Of a stretch of 64,000 bases of DNA, positions 10,555 to 18,733 are shown in pieces; position 1 is the first letter of the stretch; each line of letters starts with the position of its first letter. The DNA is from G963663615 sp963663615 (GTDB lineage Bacteria > Bacteroidota > Ignavibacteria > Ignavibacteriales > Melioribacteraceae). Position numbers and translations under genes: made by a program. The notes under the pieces were generated by a model. That model was not told the DNA's origin. It saw only the letters and a program-made list of their open reading frames with translations, and ran no database searches. The DNA lies in NCBI GenBank assembly GCA_963663615.1, contig OY760517.1:2418001-2482000 (forward strand). Reading direction: 5' to 3'.

Positions 10555-10755
10555 CTAAAAGCTACCAGGGATGCCTTCTTTTGTGTTATCAGTATTGGCA
10601 CACATGCCAACACCCTCCCTAACAAAAACTGAAAAGTAGATAGGCAGATCGGATCCTAGCGTATTTAGCAAATAATCAAGATATTCAGAAAATAATAATT
10701 CGCCCCGAATTATTCTACTTAACCAACTATCGCTCTTTTGAATAACTGCCTTCAT
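10555..10755 (-). CDS. Possible small protein (66 aa), unknown
   Basis: A 66-residue ORF begins at an ATG at 10755 preceded by GAGG at good spacing (GAGGATTTATAATG). The N-terminus (MKAVIQKSDSWLSRIIRGE) is amphipathic and leader-like; the end (MCANTDNTKEGIPGSF) has one cysteine. A second ORF in another minus frame (10431-10625) starts inside it and continues to 10431 with several Cys and Gly residues, so one frameshift could join them into a longer protein. No family is recognised. It may be a genuine small peptide gene, a decayed gene or chance. Confidence 0.35.
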   Translation of the reverse strand: MKAVIQKSDSWLSRIIRGELLFSEYLDYLLNTLGSDLPIYFSVFVREGVGMCANTDNTKEGIPGSF

Positions 10756-10858
10756 TATAAATCCTCATTACAAACAACCTGAAAAATTTTAAAGGATTCC
10801 TACTAAGCCGAAACATTAGTCCGTGCTTTTATTAACTGTTTTATCCTTTATTTTAATT

Positions 10859-10874
10859 TAGTCCCCCCGGACTA
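10859..10874. repeat. Perfect 6-bp inverted repeat TAGTCC-CCCC-GGACTA
   Basis: TAGTCC (10859-10864) and GGACTA (10869-10874) are separated by four C residues. The core shares GTCC/GGAC with the larger palindrome at 10439-10484. It lies about 200 bp upstream of the histidine kinase gene, so an operator is possible but untested. Confidence 0.4.
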
Positions 10875-11075
10875 TTTTGATATGCAATTTATAATTTGTA
10901 TCAATATAAATAAATGTACTAATGACTGCACTAAGGTTAAGTTTTTGGTATTTATCATTTAAATATTTTTTTTATAAACGAATTACCATTAAAAATTGTT
11001 GTTTAGTTGAAATTAAAAATTCGTATTGTTCATTGTGGTTTCAACTAACTGTTTTGAAAGAATGAGTTAGCAAAA

Positions 11076-12335
11076 ATGACAGGGAAAATAATATATTACC
11101 TTAAATATGTTTTTGTATTTGCATCTGTACTTCTGGTTTTTTCAGTAATAACCAAAATTGCAATTGGTGCAGAACTAAGCATTATAGGTTTTATAGCACC
11201 CACCCTGTATGGTAGTACAGCAGGAATAATTTTTGCCGCTTATAATTACCATCTTCGAAAATCAGAAATAATTCTACATGAAACAATTCATACTTCCGGG
11301 TGTGCACTTGTAATATTGGATTCAGATAAAAAAATAGTTTCCTGCAACAAAAAGTTTTGCGACCTACTTAATTGCGAGGAAAAAGTAAATGTTGGTGAAC
11401 CATTCGATAAATTAGCTCATCTTGAGCCTGTTCATGATTCGAAAATTGAAAACCTGAATAAGCTTATTACCAAAGGTAACAGCACCGTATATATCAAAAT
11501 AGTTAAGTCTTCTTTTTCAGTACCATACGATAAAAAGCAATACTCAGTCTTTTCTCTACTCGATTACACAGCAACTGTAAATCTTGAAAAGCTACTGATA
11601 TTTGAAAAGGAAAATGCGGAACGAATGGAGAAACTAAAATCTGAATTCTTCGCACAAATGTCGCATGAAATAAGAACACCACTTAATACCATACTAAGTT
11701 TTCACAGATTACTAAGAGATGAATTTGGTGACGAACCTCCCGATTATATAAAGGAAATATTTGGTAGTATAGATAACTCAGCCGAACGAATTATCAGGAC
11801 TATTGACCTTATCCTTAATATGTCCGAAATACAGAATGGCTTTTACAAATACAAACCGGTTAAAATTGATTTGGTTACTCTCCTTAAAGAGCTAATTGGT
11901 AATTTTAAAAGTATGGCTGATTCAAAAAATATTTCACTACTGTTTCACAACTTCTCCGTAAACCCCATAATAATTGCTGATGAATATTCGGTTATTCAGA
12001 CAATAATGAATTTGGTGGATAATGCAATCAAGTTTACATACATCGGTAAAGTAGATATATTCCTTGAGGATAGTCCCGATAACAATTGTGTTATTAGAAT
12101 TACGGATACAGGTGTAGGCATGTCAGAAGAATATCTGCAAAACCTGTTTACCCCATTTATGCAAGAAGAAAGAGGATATACCAGAAGATTTGAAGGTAAC
12201 GGATTAGGATTATCACTTGTAAAGAATTACTGCGATATGAATAAAGCAAAACTACGATTTAGTAGTAAAAAAAATGACGGAACCGAAGTATTTGTTGAAT
12301 TCCCAACAACAGTTAGAATATATCCGGGGAAGTAA
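11076..12335 (+). CDS. Orphan PAS-like sensor histidine kinase
   Basis: 419 aa. Two membrane segments lie at about 11-31 and 37-58, so the protein is an inner-membrane sensor with almost no periplasmic loop. A PAS-like domain follows at about 70-165 (CALVILDSDKKIVSCNKKF). The HisKA domain has the phosphorylated histidine at H197 in FFAQMSHEIRTPLN. The HATPase domain has its N box (NLVDNAIKF), G1 (DTGVGM), F box (TPFMQE) and G2 (GNGLGLSL) all intact, so autophosphorylation is expected. No response regulator is encoded nearby, so its partner is unknown. It is convergent with the radical SAM gene. Signal unknown; with so little periplasmic sequence it probably senses a cytoplasmic or membrane cue (inference). 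Confidence 0.92.
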   Translation: MTGKIIYYLKYVFVFASVLLVFSVITKIAIGAELSIIGFIAPTLYGSTAGIIFAAYNYHLRKSEIILHETIHTSGCALVILDSDKKIVSCNKKFCDLLNCEEKVNVGEPFDKLAHLEPVHDSKIENLNKLITKGNSTVYIKIVKSSFSVPYDKKQYSVFSLLDYTATVNLEKLLIFEKENAERMEKLKSEFFAQMSHEIRTPLNTILSFHRLLRDEFGDEPPDYIKEIFGSIDNSAERIIRTIDLILNMSEIQNGFYKYKPVKIDLVTLLKELIGNFKSMADSKNISLLFHNFSVNPIIIADEYSVIQTIMNLVDNAIKFTYIGKVDIFLEDSPDNNCVIRITDTGVGMSEEYLQNLFTPFMQEERGYTRRFEGNGLGLSLVKNYCDMNKAKLRFSSKKNDGTEVFVEFPTTVRIYPGK

Positions 12336-12372
12336 ATTATTGGTTGTAGGTTTATTATTCTAGCTTTTTAAT

Positions 12373-12412
12373 CAAATACAAGACATTTCCCCTCAAAAAC
12401 ACCTTGTATTTG
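12373..12412. terminator. Possible bidirectional terminator between convergent genes
   Basis: A perfect 10-bp inverted repeat, CAAATACAAG (12373-12382) and CTTGTATTTG (12403-12412), sits between the stop codons of the histidine kinase and the radical SAM gene. The loop is 20 nt and U-runs are weak on both sides. The position fits a shared terminator, but the sequence alone is only suggestive. Confidence 0.35.
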
Positions 12413-12435
12413 CTTCCACTAAAGAGTTAGAACTA

Positions 12436-13383
12436 TTATTCACAACATGTTTTGCATCCGGGTCTTTTCCTAATCAGTTTTGGGTCTCTAATTTTATAAA
12501 TCTCATTGCCATTCCAAATTGACTTGATATCTTCGTTAAACATATTTCCAACATTACCGGGATGTTGCCCCATTTTACAACAAGGCAGAATATCTCCATA
12601 AACGTTAATAACCAGAAAAATATAAGCCCAAATACAGTTGTTCTTTCTCCTTACATTCTTTTTTGCCTTTGGTCCTCTAATTTCATACGCGTTTTGAATT
12701 AATTGAAAAAGGTCTACACCTAATTCATTAGCTCTTCTATTTGCCTCCACCCACTGATGTTTATTCCATTCGAATTTGATCATTTGCCATTCAAACATAA
12801 TTGAGCTATTATGCATGTTTCTATAATATAGTAGTTTATCCAAATTTTTAAAAATTAGTTCAAGATCACCTTTTCTTCTGTATTTAGTGTACACTTCAGG
12901 GGTAAGACCATCAATAGATAATATCATTCTATCTACTCCTGAAAGAACAATCTTTTCCCAAAATTCATCTGATTTTTCAACGGAGAGGCTTGTAGAAAAA
13001 ATAACTCCAACCTTTGCATTGTGAGCATATTCAATACATTCTACTAAATGTTCATAATATAGCGGTTCGCCTATTAGGTGCAATTGTACCAGGAATAAAG
13101 TCCCCTTAAACTGATCAATTAACTTCTTAAATGTCTCTAATTCGAAAAACTTGTATTCCTTGTGCGAGCCACAGTATAGGCAATCAATTGTGCAATGTCT
13201 GCTAAGTTCAACTTTTAAGAATGCTGGTGAAGTTCTGATGTATTTCTTGTTTAAAACAAAATAAATAAATGCAAACAATAAATTAATCACTTTGTGGAAG
13301 GTAACATACCTCATGAACATTACGATATATCTGTTCCAATACCTGCTAGGTATCTGTTGATTAAAAGTTAATAGTTTTTTCAT
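12436..13383 (-). CDS. Radical SAM protein with C-terminal SPASM-like cysteines
   Basis: 315 aa. The radical SAM [4Fe-4S] motif CTIDCLYC is at C64, C68 and C71. The (beta/alpha) barrel follows, with IGEPLYY matching the GEP motif and VDRMILSIDG later. The C-terminal 60 residues have clustered cysteines (ILPCCKMGQHPGNVGNMF and RPGCKTCCE) as in SPASM domains, which bind one or two extra Fe-S clusters. The N-terminal 50 residues are basic and hydrophobic (VINLLFAFIYFVL), unusual for the family, and may touch the membrane. Such proteins modify peptides, sugars or other small substrates. No recognised peptide precursor or sugar gene is adjacent, so the substrate is unknown. Confidence 0.85.
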   Translation of the reverse strand: MKKLLTFNQQIPSRYWNRYIVMFMRYVTFHKVINLLFAFIYFVLNKKYIRTSPAFLKVELSRHCTIDCLYCGSHKEYKFFELETFKKLIDQFKGTLFLVQLHLIGEPLYYEHLVECIEYAHNAKVGVIFSTSLSVEKSDEFWEKIVLSGVDRMILSIDGLTPEVYTKYRRKGDLELIFKNLDKLLYYRNMHNSSIMFEWQMIKFEWNKHQWVEANRRANELGVDLFQLIQNAYEIRGPKAKKNVRRKNNCIWAYIFLVINVYGDILPCCKMGQHPGNVGNMFNEDIKSIWNGNEIYKIRDPKLIRKRPGCKTCCE

Positions 13384-13571
13384 TGTTGTACCTCATCTTT
13401 TCTTTAACGCCTCATTAATAAGGTACAGATAATTTAAATTACGACAACGATTATTCCAATATTTTCACTCCAATGCACCTAAAAATTTTTATTTTTTTTT
13501 TGAAGAATTATAATTATTTATAACAAATGTAGTCTCAATTATATTTTCTGTAACTTGATTTAGTATTCTGC

Positions 13572-13611
13572 AAAATAAAAAAGCCGGTTACTTACTAAAG
13601 CTAACCAGCTT
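13572..13611 (-). terminator. Rho-independent terminator of the lpd-E1-E2-lipA operon
   Basis: On the minus strand AGCTGGTTA (13602-13610) pairs with TAACCGGCT (13582-13590) and is followed by a U-rich run (TTTTTTATTTT, 13572-13582). It lies 27 bp beyond the lipA stop codon. The stem has one G-U pair. Confidence 0.8.
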
Positions 13612-13637
13612 AAAACTAAATCTTATATTCAAAGTAA

Positions 13638-14552
13638 TTATTTCTCTTCAAGAGTAGCTGCATGTTTATCAGCGTGGTAGGAGCTGCGAACCAACGGACC
13701 AGATTCAACTGCAAGGAATCCTTTCTTAAGTCCCTCCTCTTCGTAAAACTTAAACTCATCAGGAGTAACGTAGCGATCAACCGGTAAGTGATTTTTGGTC
13801 GGCTGAAGATACTGTCCAATCGTCATAATATCACAACCGGCAACACGCAAGTCATCCATTATTTCCAGAACTTCACTGTTCTTTTCACCAATACCAACCA
13901 TAATACCCGATTTTGTTCTTAATCCCCTTTCCTTGTACCAGCTAATAACTTCCAGACTCCTTTCATACTGTGCCTGTGGACGCACTGCATGATACAACCG
14001 TTTAACAGTTTCCATGTTATGGTTTAGAATATCGGGCGGATTTTGCATAATTATTTCAAGTGCATGCTCCTCTCCCTTAAAGTCGGGAATAAGAATTTCA
14101 ACTGTACACTTAGGCATCCTTTCACGAATCTGCTTTACAGTTTCAGCAAATATTGACGCACCACCATCCTTAAGCTCATCGCGGTTAACAGATGTAATTA
14201 CCACATGTCGTAAACCAAGTTCCTCAACCGACTCGGCAACTCTTCTGGGTTCATCAAGGTCAAGTTCATTTGGCATACCGAGTTTAACATTACAGAACCC
14301 ACAACTACGTGTACAAGTATCGCCAAGTATCATATAAGTTGCAGTACGGTGGCTCCAGCACTCGGCAAGATTAGGACATTTTGCTTCTTCGCATACGGTG
14401 TTTAATTTAGATTTGCGCATTAATTCATGCACATCCTTAAAATTTTCACCGCCAGGTAACTTTATTTTTAGCCAGTCTGGTTTTCTACCGGCTGTTTTAC
14501 CACTTTTTTCAACAGCTTCTTTATATTCCCGCTGATGTTTATTAATCTTCAT
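13638..14552 (-). CDS. lipA: Lipoyl synthase
   Basis: 304 aa from the ATG at 14552, chosen because GGAG sits 5 bp before it; a 5-codon longer frame from 14567 lacks a good site. This radical SAM enzyme inserts two sulfurs into protein-bound octanoyl groups, here most likely on the two-lipoyl E2 encoded upstream. The auxiliary cluster motif CEEAKCPNLAEC supplies C54, C59 and C65, and the radical SAM motif CTRSCGFC supplies C80, C84 and C87. The C-terminal RSSYHA provides the conserved serine. Length is normal for LipA. It is the last gene of the dehydrogenase operon, 344 bp after E2. No octanoyltransferase (lipB) is in the window. Confidence 0.97.
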   Translation of the reverse strand: MKINKHQREYKEAVEKSGKTAGRKPDWLKIKLPGGENFKDVHELMRKSKLNTVCEEAKCPNLAECWSHRTATYMILGDTCTRSCGFCNVKLGMPNELDLDEPRRVAESVEELGLRHVVITSVNRDELKDGGASIFAETVKQIRERMPKCTVEILIPDFKGEEHALEIIMQNPPDILNHNMETVKRLYHAVRPQAQYERSLEVISWYKERGLRTKSGIMVGIGEKNSEVLEIMDDLRVAGCDIMTIGQYLQPTKNHLPVDRYVTPDEFKFYEEEGLKKGFLAVESGPLVRSSYHADKHAATLEEK

Positions 14553-14567
14553 AAATACTCCATACAT

Positions 14568-14896
14568 TCAAAACAAGACAACAAATATATTGAATTCCAC
14601 AACAATCTTCATCCTATCAATTTAATTATTGATTGAATAACTCCAATCTCAACTAATCTGTTTCATACTAAAAAATTATTAGTTTTTATTCTTGGGATAA
14701 CTATAGTTTCGGAATGTAATAACTTTACTGATACTAATTGCTTTTAACCTCGCAATACTTTCGGCAAAGTCCTCCTCTCCTCTAAGGAAAGGAGGACTAA
14801 AGTGGTGAGTTTTCAAAATTAATTGTCGTCATTTTACAAAACATTACTTATGATAACAAATATGCACGCTATCAATAAATTTAGATTACACCAATA
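14568..14896. other. Intergenic stretch between E2 and lipA with one palindrome
   Basis: About 330 bp of AT-rich sequence. AGTCCTCCT (14769-14777) and AGGAGGACT (14790-14798) form a 9-bp perfect inverted repeat, part of a purine/pyrimidine-rich palindrome (CTCTCC..GGAAAGGAGG). It looks like a dispersed repeat rather than a terminator, because no U-run follows on the minus strand. Nothing else is recognised. Confidence 0.5.
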
Positions 14897-16555
14897 CTAA
14901 ACAAGATTTGTATCAAAATTTTCAAGTGTATCCTTTACATGACGCAGAAATTTGCCACCAAGCATACCATCTACAAGTCTGTGATCATGACTAAGCGACA
15001 GATACATCATAGGTTTAATTGCAATAGTGTCTGCACCGTCAAATTCAACAACAACCGGTTTTTTGGTAACGGCTCCTACACCAAGAATACCAACTTCGGG
15101 CTGGTTAATTATTGGTGTGCCAAATAATGAGCCAAATGTACCATAATTGGTAAGCGTAAAAGTACCATCCATAATATTATCAGGCATAAGCTGCTTGTTA
15201 CGTGCCTTGTATGAAAGATCAATAATTTCGCGTGCTAATCCCTTAATATTCTTTTCATCAGCATTTTTAATGTTTGGTACAATTAAACCGTTAGGCTCAA
15301 CAGCTACCGCTACGCCAAGGTTAACAAAATGTTTAACAAGAATGTTATCATTTTCTATTGAAGCATTTAATAGTGGATACTCTTTTAGTGCCTTAATTGC
15401 GGAATATGCAATAAAAGATAGATACGTTAACTTAACACCAGTTTTTTCAAGGTAGCTCTGTTTTTTAGCCTTAAGGAAGTTATGAATTTTAGTTAGATCA
15501 ACTTCAATAACCGCTGTAACATGAACCGAAGTATCACGACTGTTAATCATGTGATACATAATACGTTTACGGATGTTATCCATTGGAATAACTTCAATAC
15601 CCTCATGCGGAGTAATAATTTTACTTTCCGAGCTTTGTTCCGGGGCAGCTTGCTGAACAGGTTGACTTTGTGGTTTGGATTGCTGCTGTACCGGAGCAGC
15701 CTTACCTGATTTTCTCTCTTCAAGATAAGCTAAAATATCTTTTTTGGTTACCCTGCCACTAACACCGGAGCCTTTAATCATTTCAAGTTCAGAGTGACTT
15801 ACATCTTCCTTGGAAGCAATATTCATAACGAGTGGAGAATAAAATCTGCCGGTTTGTGGAGTATCGGAAACCACCGAGGAGTTAATAACAGGTGCAGCAT
15901 CACTTTTTTGTGCAGGTGCTTCTTGTTTTGGTGCCGGTTCTTCTTTTTTTGAAGATGCCGGTACAGATTGTCTAACTCCGCCCGAAGTGGTAACTTTAGC
16001 AACAGTAACACCCACCTCAACAGTATCATTTTCTCCAAATAATATTTCGGATATTGTACCCTCAACCGGAGATGGAACTTCGGTATCTACCTTGTCTGTA
16101 CTAATCTCAAAGATAATTTCATCAACTTCTACAGGATCGCCTACTTCTTTATTCCATTTTATAATGGTTCCTTCCATTACGGATTCACCCATCTTTGGCA
16201 TTGGTATATCCACTACTTCACCACCTACTTCGGCAGTTGAAGCTACTTCTTCGGGGGCAGCTTCTTTTACTGGTTCAGGTTTTGCTTCTTCTTCATTACC
16301 TGATTGTGAAGCACTTCCTTCGGTCTCAATTATTGCTACTACAGTATCAACCTCAACAGTTTCATTCTCAAAAACTTTTATTTCGCTAAGGATACCATCA
16401 TCCGGACTCGGTATTTCGGTATCCACTTTGTCTGTACTTATCTCAAAAATAATTTCATCTTTCTCGACCGCATCGCCTTTCTTTTTATACCATTTAATAA
16501 TGGTTCCTTCGTTAATACTTTCGCCCATTTTAGGCATAACTACATCAATCTTCAT
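14897..16555 (-). CDS. 2-oxoacid dehydrogenase E2 (dihydrolipoamide acyltransferase) with two lipoyl domains
   Basis: 552 aa. Two lipoyl domains occupy about 1-80 and 114-192, each with the lipoylation motif EISTDKVDTE (K43 and K155). Ala/Pro/Glu-rich linkers separate them. A peripheral subunit-binding domain lies at about 238-280 (SGVSGRVTKKDIL). The catalytic acyltransferase domain fills about 325-552, with HDHRLVDG near the C-terminus carrying the active-site His and Asp. It transfers the acyl group from E1-bound TPP to CoA in the cytoplasmic complex. GGAG precedes the start by 10 bp. It follows E1 by 14 bp, so the two are surely co-transcribed. The E1 type suggests branched-chain 2-oxoacids, but pyruvate is not excluded. 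Confidence 0.95.
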   Translation of the reverse strand: MKIDVVMPKMGESINEGTIIKWYKKKGDAVEKDEIIFEISTDKVDTEIPSPDDGILSEIKVFENETVEVDTVVAIIETEGSASQSGNEEEAKPEPVKEAAPEEVASTAEVGGEVVDIPMPKMGESVMEGTIIKWNKEVGDPVEVDEIIFEISTDKVDTEVPSPVEGTISEILFGENDTVEVGVTVAKVTTSGGVRQSVPASSKKEEPAPKQEAPAQKSDAAPVINSSVVSDTPQTGRFYSPLVMNIASKEDVSHSELEMIKGSGVSGRVTKKDILAYLEERKSGKAAPVQQQSKPQSQPVQQAAPEQSSESKIITPHEGIEVIPMDNIRKRIMYHMINSRDTSVHVTAVIEVDLTKIHNFLKAKKQSYLEKTGVKLTYLSFIAYSAIKALKEYPLLNASIENDNILVKHFVNLGVAVAVEPNGLIVPNIKNADEKNIKGLAREIIDLSYKARNKQLMPDNIMDGTFTLTNYGTFGSLFGTPIINQPEVGILGVGAVTKKPVVVEFDGADTIAIKPMMYLSLSHDHRLVDGMLGGKFLRHVKDTLENFDTNLV

Positions 16556-16569
16556 TAAAGCTTTCTCCG

Positions 16570-18648
16570 TTAGTAAGCTAACAATTTTTCTATTTCGTCT
16601 TTTATTTTATCCCTGGTTGGGAGAACTTCATTTTCCAAATTTGGATGATATGGTATTGGGGTATCTGCTCCGGCATATCTTTTTACCGGTCCGTCCAGGC
16701 TTTCAAAACAGCTATCGGAAATTTGTGCCGCAATTTCAGCACCAAATCCGGCTGTTAAAGTATCTTCATGTATTACAATTGCCTTACCTGTTTTTTCAAC
16801 AGATTTTTTTATCGTATCCATATCAAGAGGAGCTATGGTTCTGATATCTATTATTTCAACCGAGTAACCTTCAGCCGCAAGTTTTTTAGCGGCAAAATTA
16901 GCTTCATGCACCATTGCACCGTATGTAACAACGGTTACATCATCACCTTTCCTAAAGATATTTGCCTTGCCAAATGGTAGCAAATAATCTGCACCCTTAA
17001 CAGGATTAGTTGCAAAACTTTGTCTGTAAAGCCCTTTATGCTCAAGAAATAATACCGGATCATTTAGTCGCAAAGCTGTTTTAAGTAAAGCTTTAGCATC
17101 CCTTGCATTTGAAGGATAAACAATATGCAAACCAGGTATATGAGCAAAAAAGCCTTCAATATTCTGACTATGGTACAATCCGCCATGAATATATCCGCCA
17201 ACAGCTACCCTTAGAACAACAGGAGCCTCGAACTGGTTATTTGAACGGTAACGGTACATTACCATTTCATCGCGAAGCTGCATAAAGGCAGGCCAAATAT
17301 AATCGCCAAACTGAATTTCAACACATGGTTTTAAACCGGTTAACGCCATACCAATTGCTGTTCCGGCAATACTTGCCTCGGCAAGTGGTGAGTTAAATAC
17401 TCTTTCGTCACCAAACTGTGTTGAAAGACCCTTGGTAGCTGTAAACACACCACCTTTTTTGTCAGCAACATCTTCACCAAAAAGGTATATCTTTTCATTA
17501 CGTTCCATTTCTTCACGCAAACCATGATTAATAGCATCAACCATAACCATTGGTTTTTGATCGGGACAATTTTTTTCGTATTCCAGGGAATCACGTTTAC
17601 CGCTTTCATCCAGGACAAAATATTTGGCAGTACCTGCAATTGGGTTTTCCTGCTTTAACGCCCAGTTGGCAGCTTCGTTAACATGATTAGCTATTTCCTT
17701 TTTGAACTCTTCATAAGCCAACTCGGTAAGAAATCCTTTCTCAATCAGCTTTGCCGAAAATAAATTTATCGGGTCTTTCTGTAAATCAGCTTCAAGCGAT
17801 TCCGCTGGTCTGTATTTTCTCTGGTCATCAGAAGACGAATGTGACCCCAACCTTACAACATGAGCTTCAACTAATGCTGGTCCCTTACCACTCCGTGCAT
17901 ACTTGTAAGCAGATTTAGCCGCTGCATTAACAGTTAAAAAATCTGTGCCATCAACTTCCTGACGGAACAGATTTTCGTAACCTTTTGTAAGTTCAGCAAT
18001 TGAATTACGTTTGGCACCAATCTGCGAATTGGAAGGAACTGATATTGCCCATTTGTTATTTTGAATTACAAACACAACAGGTAATTTTTCCCTGCTTGCC
18101 CAGTTAAGAGCTTCGGAAAATTCACCTTCACTGGTAGTACCTTCACCACTACTAACGTAGGTAACGGCATCAATTCCACGCTTGCGGGCTGAAAGTGCAG
18201 TTCCAACCGCTTGTAAAAATTGCGTTCCGGTAGGACTCGATTGTGTTGGTACATTAAACTCTTTGCTTCCCCAATGGCATGGCATTTGTCTTCCACCTGT
18301 CATCGGATCATCTTTTTTGCCCAGCATATGTAAAAATATCTCTTCCGGCTTAACCCCGAGAGCGAGCATATAAGCCATATCACGGTAGTAAGGAAATCCC
18401 CAATCGTGTTTGGGTTTCATGTTAAGTCCAAAAGCTACTTGTGCTGCTTCATGACCCGCACCCTGTATATGGAAAAATGATTTACCCTGCTTAAGAAGGG
18501 TGTAAACCTTGTTATCTATTGTTCTGGAAAGAGTCATCAACCTTAGTACATTCATAAGTTCTTCTTTGGTCATTCCACCAAAAGAACCAATTTTGCCGGT
18601 TGGTGCTTTCTTTTCCTGAATTGCAATTTCTTCTATTTTATTAGCCAT
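16570..18648 (-). CDS. 2-oxoacid dehydrogenase E1, fused alpha and beta subunits (branched-chain type)
   Basis: 692 aa, about the summed length of E1-alpha and E1-beta. Residues about 1-345 are the alpha part, with the TPP motif GEGTTSEGEFSEALNW ending in IQNNKWAIS and the loop RLGSHSSSDDQRKYR, which is typical of branched-chain E1. Residues about 365-692 are the beta part (FGEDVADKKGGVFTATKGL, FNSPLAEASIAGTAIGMAL, QFGDYIWPAFMQL, HEDTLTAGFGAEI). It decarboxylates a 2-oxoacid and acylates the lipoyl arms of E2. The start is supported by GGGAG 5 bp upstream. The fused arrangement is common in Bacteroidota. Gene order is lpd-E1-E2-lipA. Confidence 0.95.
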   Translation of the reverse strand: MANKIEEIAIQEKKAPTGKIGSFGGMTKEELMNVLRLMTLSRTIDNKVYTLLKQGKSFFHIQGAGHEAAQVAFGLNMKPKHDWGFPYYRDMAYMLALGVKPEEIFLHMLGKKDDPMTGGRQMPCHWGSKEFNVPTQSSPTGTQFLQAVGTALSARKRGIDAVTYVSSGEGTTSEGEFSEALNWASREKLPVVFVIQNNKWAISVPSNSQIGAKRNSIAELTKGYENLFRQEVDGTDFLTVNAAAKSAYKYARSGKGPALVEAHVVRLGSHSSSDDQRKYRPAESLEADLQKDPINLFSAKLIEKGFLTELAYEEFKKEIANHVNEAANWALKQENPIAGTAKYFVLDESGKRDSLEYEKNCPDQKPMVMVDAINHGLREEMERNEKIYLFGEDVADKKGGVFTATKGLSTQFGDERVFNSPLAEASIAGTAIGMALTGLKPCVEIQFGDYIWPAFMQLRDEMVMYRYRSNNQFEAPVVLRVAVGGYIHGGLYHSQNIEGFFAHIPGLHIVYPSNARDAKALLKTALRLNDPVLFLEHKGLYRQSFATNPVKGADYLLPFGKANIFRKGDDVTVVTYGAMVHEANFAAKKLAAEGYSVEIIDIRTIAPLDMDTIKKSVEKTGKAIVIHEDTLTAGFGAEIAAQISDSCFESLDGPVKRYAGADTPIPYHPNLENEVLPTRDKIKDEIEKLLAY

Positions 18649-18733
18649 ATTCTCCCTATATGATTAAAAACTGATCTGCTCAATAAAAGGGGCATTAAGT
18701 AATAACACCCCTTATCATATTATTGTTTCAAAA

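Larger units (their letters stand above)
10317..11075. other. Gene-poor 760-bp region between the T9SS array and the histidine kinase
   Basis: This divergent intergenic stretch should hold the promoters of the T9SS array (minus) and the histidine kinase (plus). It contains two GC-rich inverted repeats (10439-10484 and 10859-10874) and one short ORF with a fair ribosome binding site (10555-10755, minus). The part from 10875 to 11060 is very AT-rich and shows nothing I can name. The GC-richer block 10430-10760 stands out from its surroundings, which is why the small ORF is listed. Confidence 0.6.

Noticed and set aside
15987..16844. 285-aa plus-strand ORF opposite the E2/E1 genes
   Set aside because: It lies wholly antisense to well-supported E2 and E1 coding sequence and its low-complexity Ser/Thr composition mirrors the repeated lipoyl-domain codons.
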